51,191 nt of DNA from Prolixibacteraceae bacterium (GTDB lineage: Bacteria > Bacteroidota > Bacteroidia > Bacteroidales > Prolixibacteraceae), in assembly GCA_025355875.1 (NCBI GenBank), contig JANXYV010000151.1, positions 1 through 51,191 of the forward strand, written 5' to 3'. The notes under the pieces are model-generated. The model was not told where the DNA came from. It was given only the letters and a program-made list of their open reading frames with translations, and did no database searches. Positions 17,949 through 24,911 of the stretch are shown in pieces (the first letter of the stretch is position 1; every line of letters begins with the position of its first letter). Position numbers and translations under genes: made by a program.

Positions 17949-18586
17949 ATCACCCGAATTCAATCCGGATTGTACGAATTTTGATTGTGATTTGGTACCT
18001 GGTCGGAATCGCAGGCTTCATGAACCGATCGCTTCAACTTTATTTTCAGATGCTGACTCCTTTTGGAATCATCGCAGCTGCATTGCTGTTGATGGTGTTT
18101 CATGAACCAAAGAACCTTAAAAATGGACTCATCTTTTTTGGTATCGCATTGCTGGGTTTTGTGGTCGAACTGATTGGAGTAAATACCCAGGCTCTTTTTG
18201 GTTTCTATGGCTATGGAAATTCGCTCGGACCCAAACTTTGGAACACTCCGTTTGTCATCGGATTGAACTGGCTGATATTGATTTATTGCATTTCGTCGAT
18301 CGCACAACCAATTCGTGACAGCTGGTATTTTCCGTTGATCGGAGCTTCTGCGATGGTCGTTTTCGATTGGCTCATGGAACCAGTCGCTGTTGCAACCGAC
18401 ATGTGGTCGTGGTTTGGCGATACCATTCCGGTGAAAAATTACCTGGATTGGTTCCTGATTTCCGGATTTATTTTTCTGATTTTCCGGATTCTGAAAGTCG
18501 ATATCCACAACCGGATCGGCGGGATTCTCCTGCTGATGCAGGTGATTTTCTTTTTGGTTTTAAACGTATCCTTTCGCATCGCATGA
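17945..18586 (+). CDS. cruF: Carotenoid 1',2'-hydratase-like membrane protein (CruF family)
   Basis: 213 residues with about seven hydrophobic helices, matching the Caroten_synth (COG2324) family that includes CruF. That enzyme adds water across the terminal double bond of carotenoid psi ends, giving the 1'-hydroxyl to which sugars are attached. The motif region GFYGYGNSLGPKLWNTPFVI with FDWLMEPVA is characteristic. It acts in the inner membrane. Its start overlaps crtD and its stop overlaps the acyltransferase start, both as ATGA. The family is clear; the exact reaction is inferred from neighbours. Confidence 0.85.
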   Translation: MNHPNSIRIVRILIVIWYLVGIAGFMNRSLQLYFQMLTPFGIIAAALLLMVFHEPKNLKNGLIFFGIALLGFVVELIGVNTQALFGFYGYGNSLGPKLWNTPFVIGLNWLILIYCISSIAQPIRDSWYFPLIGASAMVVFDWLMEPVAVATDMWSWFGDTIPVKNYLDWFLISGFIFLIFRILKVDIHNRIGGILLLMQVIFFLVLNVSFRIA

Positions 18587-19194
18587 TAAAAGCAAAACAT
18601 AACCCATTCTATATCTGGTTTTTCAGAAATTACTTTGGAATGCTGAGGCGAATTCATTTCCGGAAAATGTCGCTCATTTCAACAATCGATATTCCTGAAA
18701 ACCATTCTGTTCTGCTTTTCCAGAATCATTGCAGCTGGTGGGACGGGTACTGGTCATATCTGGTAAGCCGGAAATATCTTCACCGGAAATTTCACGTGAT
18801 GATGCTCGAGAAACAACTGCGGAAGCGAATGTTCCTGAATAGTTGCGGAGTTTTTTCCATCCAAAAGAATAATCGAGATTTCCTGAATTCACTGGACTAT
18901 ACTTCTGAAATCCTGATGGATCCGAAAAATCTGGTCGCGATTTATCCGGCAGGCGAAATGTTTACCCAACACCGGCAAACCGTTCAATTTCAGGCCGGAA
19001 TTGAACGAGTCTTCCACAGCGAACATGAACCGTTTTCGATTGTCTTTGCCGTTTTTTTAACTGATTATTTCGGTTTTTCACGGCCTGAAATCCGCCTTTA
19101 CCTCGAAAATTATTCCGGAGAGCGAACGATGTTGGCAATGACCGACGCATTCAATTCGTTTTATCAATACTGTGTTTCAAAACAAACCGAATGA
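18583..19194 (+). CDS. PlsC-type acyltransferase of the carotenoid cluster (CruD-like)
   Basis: 203 residues from the ATG at 18583, chosen because it overlaps the cruF stop as ATGA; an earlier in-frame start at 18367 lies inside cruF. The HX4D catalytic motif is His49-Asp54 in NHCSWWDG, and YPAGEMF corresponds to the FPEGTRS block of lysophospholipid acyltransferases. In green sulfur bacteria an acyltransferase (CruD) esterifies the sugar of carotenoid glucosides. The location between cruF and a glycosyltransferase suggests the same role here. It could still be a general phospholipid acyltransferase. Confidence 0.8.
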   Translation: MIKAKHNPFYIWFFRNYFGMLRRIHFRKMSLISTIDIPENHSVLLFQNHCSWWDGYWSYLVSRKYLHRKFHVMMLEKQLRKRMFLNSCGVFSIQKNNRDFLNSLDYTSEILMDPKNLVAIYPAGEMFTQHRQTVQFQAGIERVFHSEHEPFSIVFAVFLTDYFGFSRPEIRLYLENYSGERTMLAMTDAFNSFYQYCVSKQTE

Positions 19195-20291
19195 TCATGG
19201 TATTTCTGGCTGGGTTCATATTGATTTTTCTGGCACTACGGACATTGGTTTCGCTGGTGAACCTATTGCCGGGACTGCACTTGCCATCGAAGAAACCTGT
19301 GGATTTTCCTGGAATTTCGATCCTGATTCCTGCACGAAACGAAGAAACGAACCTGGGAAAGCTGCTTGTCAATCTTCAGCAGCAGGATTATCCGGATTTG
19401 GAAATCTGGGTTTGTGACGACCATTCGTCGGACAATACCGAAGAAATTCTCAACTGGTTTGCCGGTGAAGATGAGCGAATTCAATGGTTTTTGGGTGAGA
19501 GACTTCCATCCGACTGGCTCGGGAAAAATTTTGCCTGTCATCAGTTGGCACAAAAGGCCTCAGGTGAATATCTGATTTTTCTGGATGCCGATGTGGAACT
19601 TTCAAACGATGCCATTTCGAAAGCGATGGCCTTTTTTCAGGAAAAAAAGCTGTCGCTTTTGTCGGTTTTTCCGGAGCAACGTCTTGAAACCTGTTCAGAG
19701 TGGATGACTGTTCCGCTGATGAATTGGATCCTGCAAAGTTTGTTGCCCCTAATCTTGGTTCAGAAAACACGACTCCCTTCGATGGCTGCGGCCAATGGAC
19801 AATTCATGATGTTCGGGGCCGAAAATTACCGGACCGATTTGTGGCATTCAAAAGTCAGAAACCAGAATGTGGAAGATATCCGGCTGGCCAGAATGATGAA
19901 ATCGGAAGGTTACCATATTGCGGTTTTGTTGGGAAATCACGATCTGTATTGCCGCATGTATCGAAATCTGAGTGAGGCGATATTAGGATTTTCGCGCAAT
20001 ATTCATGAGTATTTTGGTGGCCACCGGTGGATCATGATTGGCTACTGGCTTTTGATTTGCACAGGTCCGGTGGTCGTCTGGTTTATCTTTGGTTGGATAT
20101 TTTTGGCGATATTTGCCGGTTTGGTGATTATCAACCGCCTGGCGGTTGCTCAGTCCAGCCGGCAAGATGCGATTTTGTCAGTTCTTTTGCATCCCTTGCA
20201 GATGATTGCATTCACAGTCATTGTCTTTTTCAATCTTTACCGCAAAATGAAAAAAGAGACTTTTTGGAAAGGAAGAAAAATTCAGTTTTGA
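19191..20291 (+). CDS. Family 2 glycosyltransferase of the carotenoid cluster (CruC-like)
   Basis: 366 residues. An N-terminal membrane anchor is followed by a GT-A domain: GISILIPARNEETNLGKLL, Asp-Asp in VCDDHSSDNTEEI, and the metal-binding FLDADVEL. At least two C-terminal transmembrane helices follow. Its start overlaps the acyltransferase stop (ATGA), ending the crtD operon. The likely activity is transfer of a sugar to the hydroxyl made by CruF, as CruC does for chlorobactene, inferred from family and position. A related role in glycolipid synthesis is not excluded. A 94-bp gap without gene follows. Confidence 0.82.
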   Translation: MIMVFLAGFILIFLALRTLVSLVNLLPGLHLPSKKPVDFPGISILIPARNEETNLGKLLVNLQQQDYPDLEIWVCDDHSSDNTEEILNWFAGEDERIQWFLGERLPSDWLGKNFACHQLAQKASGEYLIFLDADVELSNDAISKAMAFFQEKKLSLLSVFPEQRLETCSEWMTVPLMNWILQSLLPLILVQKTRLPSMAAANGQFMMFGAENYRTDLWHSKVRNQNVEDIRLARMMKSEGYHIAVLLGNHDLYCRMYRNLSEAILGFSRNIHEYFGGHRWIMIGYWLLICTGPVVVWFIFGWIFLAIFAGLVIINRLAVAQSSRQDAILSVLLHPLQMIAFTVIVFFNLYRKMKKETFWKGRKIQF

Positions 20292-20385
20292 AACGTCGCA
20301 AAAGGAATCAGTCACTCTCGCTGTTTTCAGATGAGAAAAAGTACGAAAAATCCTAACGGAATTGAAGCTGAAAAAGTTTATTGAT

Positions 20386-21126
20386 ATGAAGATCAAATTG
20401 TTATTGGTTGTTATTCCCGTGTTCACTATACTTGTGGCAACGGCTCAGAGAAAAGATCTGGCCTATTACCAATGTGCCTTCTTCGAAAGTTACCGGGCTG
20501 GCAACATGGCGCCATGGCCTGGATTGATCGAAGATATGGAAAAGTCATATTCGATCGATCTGACCTGGCAGACCGAAATGGTAAAAGCCATGTATGGACT
20601 GGTTGGATACCTGATTGGGGCTGGTCAAAAGGACGAAGCGCGGGTGTATATCAACAGAGCTGCCGATCACGTCGATCTGTTATTGGAAAAGTATCCACAA
20701 AATGCCAAGTTGCATAGCATTTCAGGAGCTCTTTACGGATATAAAATAGGACTTGCATTTTACAAGGCTCCGTTTCTGGGACCCAAGAGCCTTTCCCATA
20801 TTGAAAAGGCCATCGAGTTGGATCCGGCTGAACCGGGCGGTTATATCGAAAAGGGAAATTCGTTGCTCTATCGTCCGGCAGCATTTGGAGGCGATAAGAA
20901 CGAGGCACTCGCTTATTATCGCAAAGCGCTGAAGCTGATGGAAAGTCGAACGGATCAAAAATGCGATTGGCAAAAAATGCTGCTTCGGGCGTTCATCCTG
21001 AAAGCGCTCTATGAAACCAACAAAATTGCCGAAGCCACCGCTTTCAAGCTCGAAATGCAGAAAGATTACGGTACGATGGATTGGATCAAACAGTTTGTGG
21101 GTGCCGAGTTGATGGAAGGAAAATAA
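20386..21126 (+). CDS. Secreted TPR-like protein of unknown function
   Basis: 246 residues from the ATG at 20386, chosen because it gives a clean signal peptide (MKIKLLLVVIPVFTILVATAQ). An in-frame ATG 24 nt upstream only adds polar residues. The mature part is helical with tetratricopeptide-like units, such as ALYGYKIGLAFYK, SHIEKAIELDPAEPGGYIEKGN and EALAYYRKALKLME. It likely resides in the periplasm as a scaffold. It is 94 bp after the glycosyltransferase, so co-transcription with the carotenoid operon is possible but unproven. A 36-codon open frame follows immediately at 21127 and is not called. Confidence 0.7.
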   Translation: MKIKLLLVVIPVFTILVATAQRKDLAYYQCAFFESYRAGNMAPWPGLIEDMEKSYSIDLTWQTEMVKAMYGLVGYLIGAGQKDEARVYINRAADHVDLLLEKYPQNAKLHSISGALYGYKIGLAFYKAPFLGPKSLSHIEKAIELDPAEPGGYIEKGNSLLYRPAAFGGDKNEALAYYRKALKLMESRTDQKCDWQKMLLRAFILKALYETNKIAEATAFKLEMQKDYGTMDWIKQFVGAELMEGK

Positions 21127-21208
21127 ATGAGAGAATTTGAAACACTCTGTGCTTTCTTGAGAAGAAGCGAAAAACCATGGACGATATATCCTGATCTGAA
21201 ATATTTTC

Positions 21209-21216
21209 TATATTTA
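21209..21216 (+). promoter_or_regulatory. Possible promoter (-7-like element) of the DUF1097 gene
   Basis: TATATTTA, one mismatch from TAnnTTTG, lies about 45 bp before the start at 21261. Confidence 0.35.
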
Positions 21217-21260
21217 CGCATTGACGAATTCTAATTTATCACCACTAAATCTTAAACCTT

Positions 21261-21788
21261 ATGGATTTCAAAAAATTTATTGTGATTCCTGTGTTCATTG
21301 CAATTCTCGCAGCTTCATTTATCGTTGTTGATCAGCTTCTTAATCCGTTAATGCCCATCTCCGATAAGGGTGGCTTTGGTTGGGTTACATTTCAGGCCTG
21401 GGCCATGTATTTTCTGGCCGGCGGAACTTTTAAAGGCGGACTTCGCACTTTTCTGGGTTATGTGATGGGTATCATCGCGGCAATTTCGATTATTTATTTA
21501 TTCGGAATTTTTAATAGTTCAACCGGATTCTGGGCTTTGCCACTTGCTGTTTTAATCGTGGTTATTCCGATGTGTTCAGTCGAAAAGGCTCCTTCTCTTT
21601 TTGATTTTGTTCCGGCTTTGTTCGTTTCATCGGCAGTATTTTTTGCCTTTGGCAAAATGTATCCGGGTGCCACGATGACCGCATCGACCATTACCATCCT
21701 GACTTATTGTGCGATCGGAATGGTTTATGGCATTGTAACCGTTAATTTAAGAGGTCTTTACGAGAAATCGGTTGCTGAAAAAGCTTGA
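21261..21788 (+). CDS. DUF1097 family membrane protein
   Basis: 175 residues with five to six hydrophobic helices and a soluble tail. It matches the DUF1097 (YcdZ-like) pattern, including GFGWVTFQAWAMYFLAGGTFKGG and a C-terminal IGMVYGIVTVNLRG. Relatives are inner-membrane proteins of unknown function, sometimes next to transport genes. It has a predicted promoter before it and a strong terminator after it, so it is a single-gene unit. No catalytic or transport motif is visible, and I do not assign a function. Confidence 0.75.
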   Translation: MDFKKFIVIPVFIAILAASFIVVDQLLNPLMPISDKGGFGWVTFQAWAMYFLAGGTFKGGLRTFLGYVMGIIAAISIIYLFGIFNSSTGFWALPLAVLIVVIPMCSVEKAPSLFDFVPALFVSSAVFFAFGKMYPGATMTASTITILTYCAIGMVYGIVTVNLRGLYEKSVAEKA

Positions 21789-21831
21789 AAAAATTAGCGA
21801 ATGAGCGTATTTCCAAAATAGAAGAATTACC

Positions 21832-21864
21832 GAAAAGGATGTCAGACCGGCATCCTTTTCCATT
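21832..21864 (+). terminator. Intrinsic terminator after the DUF1097 gene
   Basis: A perfect 10-bp stem, GAAAAGGATG (21832-21841) with CATCCTTTTC (21851-21860), is followed by a T-rich tail. The stem repeats the AAAAGGATG of the small-RNA terminator at 4061-4069. Confidence 0.8.
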
Positions 21865-21896
21865 TTAAAAATTGCTGGTTATTGAAGGGAAAAGTT

Positions 21897-21904
21897 TAAT
21901 TTTG
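21897..21904 (+). promoter_or_regulatory. Predicted promoter (-7 element) of the nucleotidyltransferase gene
   Basis: TAATTTTG, an exact TAnnTTTG match, lies 36 bp before the start at 21940 and directly after the terminator. Confidence 0.5.
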
Positions 21905-21939
21905 GCCGGATGCTTAAACAATCCAAGTAAAACAATCGC

Positions 21940-22839
21940 ATGAAACCAACTTTGTTAATTTTAGCTGCCGGAATGGGCAGTCGTTTTGGTGGCCTGAAAC
22001 AGATTGAACCTGTTGGTCCAAACGGAGAAACAATTCTGGAATATTCGGTTTTTGATGCTATTCGAGCCGGATTTGGCAAAGTCGTTTTTGTTATTCGCAA
22101 AAGTTTCGCCGGGGATTTCAAAGCGCGGTTTGAATCTAAACTTTCAGGAAAGATTGAAATTGAATATGTGTTTCAGGAAACCCATAAACTGCCGAAAGGT
22201 TTTGTTTTACCTGAAGGGCGAGAAAAACCATGGGGGACCGGCCATGCAGTGCTGATGGCCAGAGACGTGATTCAGGAACCGTTTGCTGCGATCAATGCAG
22301 ATGACTTTTATGGCGCTGAAGCTTTCCAAATCATTTCGAAGTTTTTGACCAATTCGGTCACAGCGCAACAATACGCCATGGTTGGATACACGCTGAAAAA
22401 TACTTTATCGGAATTTGGGGGCGTATCAAGGGGATTGTGTGTTACCGATTCTCAAAACAAGCTGACCCGGATTACCGAAACCCATAACATCAGGCACGAT
22501 GGAAATCGCGTGGTGTGCGAATCCGGAGACAGTAATAGTGTCGAATTAACTGGAAATGAAACGGTTTCAATGAATTTCTGGGGATTTCATCCGTCGATAT
22601 TCGAAAATATTGAAAACCAATTTATTGAATTCCTTACCAGCAATATCCAATTGCCAAAATCGGAGTTTTATATTCCTTTTGTAGTTTTTGACCTGATCAA
22701 TAAGCAACTGATCAATGTGGAAGTGTTAAGCGGCGATTCTCCATATTTTGGGATCACTTACAAAGATGAGAAACCTTTTGTCATCGAACAGATTCAAAAA
22801 CTAACCGATCGGGGAGTTTATCCGGCCAAACTTTGGTAG
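21940..22839 (+). CDS. Sugar-phosphate nucleotidyltransferase-like protein
   Basis: 299 residues with the nucleotidyltransferase fold at the N-terminus. The signature LILAAGMGSRFGGLKQIEPVG contains the G-x-G-x-R nucleotide loop and a Lys for the triphosphate. INADDFYG supplies the metal-binding Asp. It would activate a sugar phosphate to an NDP-sugar, or a related headgroup. The C-terminal half is not one of the well-known GlmU or RfbA extensions, and I cannot name the sugar. It is a single gene with its own promoter, convergent with murI. A weak inverted repeat near 22845-22866 may end it. Confidence 0.75.
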   Translation: MKPTLLILAAGMGSRFGGLKQIEPVGPNGETILEYSVFDAIRAGFGKVVFVIRKSFAGDFKARFESKLSGKIEIEYVFQETHKLPKGFVLPEGREKPWGTGHAVLMARDVIQEPFAAINADDFYGAEAFQIISKFLTNSVTAQQYAMVGYTLKNTLSEFGGVSRGLCVTDSQNKLTRITETHNIRHDGNRVVCESGDSNSVELTGNETVSMNFWGFHPSIFENIENQFIEFLTSNIQLPKSEFYIPFVVFDLINKQLINVEVLSGDSPYFGITYKDEKPFVIEQIQKLTDRGVYPAKLW

Positions 22840-22869
22840 GTAAAGGTCATTAGGTGTGCCTTTTTCAGG

Positions 22870-23706
22870 CTATTTGAGGACAATCTTTTCGCATTGGATA
22901 TTTTGCCCCAGGAAAGTCGTTGCATTTTTCTCGAACACTTCTTCATTTTCGGTGGTGAGGTATTTGACCTGGCCCGATTTGGTGCATTTCTCATCCATTT
23001 CCGGATGCCTGGCAAGGTATTCGACCAACTTCGAACTGACCAGTTTCCCTTGTTCGAGTAACCGGATATTTTCGGGAACAAATTTCAGGATGAGCGGAAT
23101 TAGCAACGGATAATGAGTACAGCCCAAAATAATGGAATCGATTTCAGGATCGGCAGCGAGCAGGTTGCGGATATTTTTTGATACAAAGTAATCGGTTCCG
23201 GGTGTGTCAATTTCATTGTTCTCCACCAGAGGAACCCACATCGGGCAGGCTTCCTGGGTGGTTTGAATTACTTTGCCTCCTGACCATTTTTCCAACTCGA
23301 TCGGGTAGGAATCGGAGAGAACGGTACCCACCGTGCCCAAAATCCCTACATGGCCATTTCGGGTGAATTCTCTGATCGATTCAACCGCCGGACGGATCAC
23401 ACCTAATACTCTGCGATTCGGGTCAATGCCGGGCAAATCGTTTTGCTGAATGTTCCGCAATGCCTTCGCCGATGCCGTATTGCAGGCCAAAATAACCAAT
23501 GGGCATCCCATTTCAAACAGCTTTTTTACCGCCTGAAGTGTATATTCATAAACAACCTCAAACGAACGTGAACCATATGGGGCACGGGCATTATCGCCCA
23601 AATAGATAAAATCGTATCCAGGAAGGTCGTTCAGAAATTCCTTCAGGATGGTTAAACCGCCATAGCCGGAATCAAAAACGCCGATGGGTTGAGTTTTGGA
23701 AGCCAT
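22870..23706 (-). CDS. murI: Glutamate racemase
   Basis: Interconverts L- and D-glutamate for peptidoglycan. From the ATG at 23706 it gives 278 residues. A longer in-frame start at 23742 lies inside the preceding terminator hairpin, so I reject it. The pattern is GVFDSGYGGLT near the N-terminus with Asp12-Ser13, and catalytic Cys75 in LACNTASA and Cys196 in LGCTHYP. It is the last gene of the leftward envelope block (bamA-ompH-ompH-murI), but the hairpin at 23734-23761 before it suggests it is only partly read from that promoter. It is convergent with the nucleotidyltransferase. Confidence 0.95.
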   Translation of the reverse strand: MASKTQPIGVFDSGYGGLTILKEFLNDLPGYDFIYLGDNARAPYGSRSFEVVYEYTLQAVKKLFEMGCPLVILACNTASAKALRNIQQNDLPGIDPNRRVLGVIRPAVESIREFTRNGHVGILGTVGTVLSDSYPIELEKWSGGKVIQTTQEACPMWVPLVENNEIDTPGTDYFVSKNIRNLLAADPEIDSIILGCTHYPLLIPLILKFVPENIRLLEQGKLVSSKLVEYLARHPEMDEKCTKSGQVKYLTTENEEVFEKNATTFLGQNIQCEKIVLK

Positions 23707-23733
23707 TTGGATTTCAGTTTTGAACAAAAATAA

Positions 23734-23761
23734 AAAAGCCATCCTAAAGAAGATGGCTTTT
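23734..23761 (-). terminator. Intrinsic terminator downstream of the second ompH gene
   Basis: AAAAGCCATC (23734-23743) pairs with GATGGCTTTT (23752-23761). On the minus strand the stem is followed by a T-run at 23731-23737. Confidence 0.8.
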
Positions 23762-23782
23762 CCGAATATTTTATCAGGTGGG

Positions 23783-24298
23783 TTATAGAATTCCCAGCTT
23801 GGTTTTTACGAATGGAAGGATGTCAATACTTTCTTTAGAATTGTAAAGGATAACCCTGGCGCTCATATCAAATACGTAAATCAGACCCTTTTCAGCTCCA
23901 ACTTCTTTCACTGCCTTATCCGCTTTTTCGAGAATTGGTTTGTACAATTCTGCATTTTTAGCCTGAAGTTGTTGTTGTGCGCTGGAAGAATAAGTCTGAA
24001 CCCGTTCTTGCATAGCTTGTAAATCTTCCTCTTTCATTTTACGCATGGTTTCAGACATGGAATCTTTCTTTGCGGAATATGCAACGAATTTTGCCTGCAA
24101 TTCTTTCTGCATAACACCGTAAGCATCTTCGATTTCCTTTTGATAAGCCATAAATTGTTTCTCTGCTGCGGCTCTTTCAGGCATAATCTGAACCAGGGCC
24201 TGCATATCGATATGACCAAATTTTGGGGCCTGAGCATTGGCAAAACCTGCTGAAAACAACAGTATTCCTAAAACACAAATTTTGAAAACACTTTTCAT
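23783..24298 (-). CDS. OmpH/Skp-family periplasmic chaperone (copy 2)
   Basis: 171 residues: signal peptide (MKSVFKICVLGILLFSAGFANAQ), then FGHIDMQALVQIMPERAAAEKQ. A long coiled-coil tentacle region (about 50-120) and the C-terminal strand region IYVFDMSARVILYNSKESID follow, the Skp/OmpH layout. Skp trimers hold unfolded outer-membrane proteins on the way to BamA. A second copy lies directly upstream and bamA beyond it, fitting this role. A TAnnTTTG element at 24322-24329 could drive this gene on its own, and the terminator at 23734-23761 ends it. Confidence 0.88.
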   Translation of the reverse strand: MKSVFKICVLGILLFSAGFANAQAPKFGHIDMQALVQIMPERAAAEKQFMAYQKEIEDAYGVMQKELQAKFVAYSAKKDSMSETMRKMKEEDLQAMQERVQTYSSSAQQQLQAKNAELYKPILEKADKAVKEVGAEKGLIYVFDMSARVILYNSKESIDILPFVKTKLGIL

Positions 24299-24321
24299 AC
24301 TTTTTTGGATTTAATTTTGGA

Positions 24322-24329
24322 CAAATTTA
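24322..24329 (-). promoter_or_regulatory. Predicted promoter (-7 element) of the second ompH gene
   Basis: On the minus strand this reads TAAATTTG, an exact TAnnTTTG match, 24 bp before the ATG at 24298. Confidence 0.4.
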
Positions 24330-24334
24330 GAATA

Positions 24335-24850
24335 TTATTTTTTATAACCAAGCTTGGACAAAACCTGATCGGACAGATCAAATTTCGGATTTGTATAGAT
24401 TAAAGTAATGCCATTGGCCTTGTCGAAGATGACAGCGTAATTTCCTTCGGTTGAGATATCCTGAATGGCTTTAAAAATGTCGTCCTGAATAGGTTTTACC
24501 AAACCCTGCCGTTTCTTGAACAGATCGCCATCGCGTCCGAAATACTTGCGCTGCAGCTCTTTGTATTCCTTTTCTTTTGAGATGATCACATCCTGGCGTT
24601 TGCGTTTCATTTCGTCGGAAAGCAACACACTTTCGGCCTGAAAGTCTTTGTACATCTGTTCGGTTTCGGCATGCATCGATTCGAGTTCTTTTTGATATTG
24701 GGCCGAAAGCTGGTCTAATTGCTCCTGGGCGGCTTTATACGACGGAATGTTGTCCAGGATATACTCAGAATCAACATAGGCAAATTTTTGGGCAAAGCTG
24801 CTGGCAACGGCCAGCAATAAAATTCCGGAGATAATAAGTAATTTCCTCAT
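24335..24850 (-). CDS. OmpH/Skp-family periplasmic chaperone (copy 1)
   Basis: 171 residues: signal peptide (MRKLLIISGILLLAVASSFAQ), KFAYVDSEYILDNIPSYKAAQEQ, a charged coiled coil, and a closing YAVIFDKANGITLIYTNPKFDLS. The paralogous copy follows after 36 bp. Paired ompH genes after bamA are common in Bacteroidota. The two differ enough that they may serve different clients or form mixed trimers (inference). It lies 61 bp after bamA and is probably read from the same transcript. Confidence 0.88.
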   Translation of the reverse strand: MRKLLIISGILLLAVASSFAQKFAYVDSEYILDNIPSYKAAQEQLDQLSAQYQKELESMHAETEQMYKDFQAESVLLSDEMKRKRQDVIISKEKEYKELQRKYFGRDGDLFKKRQGLVKPIQDDIFKAIQDISTEGNYAVIFDKANGITLIYTNPKFDLSDQVLSKLGYKK

Positions 24851-24911
24851 GATGTTATTTTTTTAGTTTGTTTACCAGGTTTAAGCAAATACCAGACCAA
24901 ATTCAAACAGA

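Noticed and set aside
21127-21237. 36-codon open frame directly after the TPR gene
   Set aside because: Too short, no recognisable composition, and it overlaps a likely promoter.
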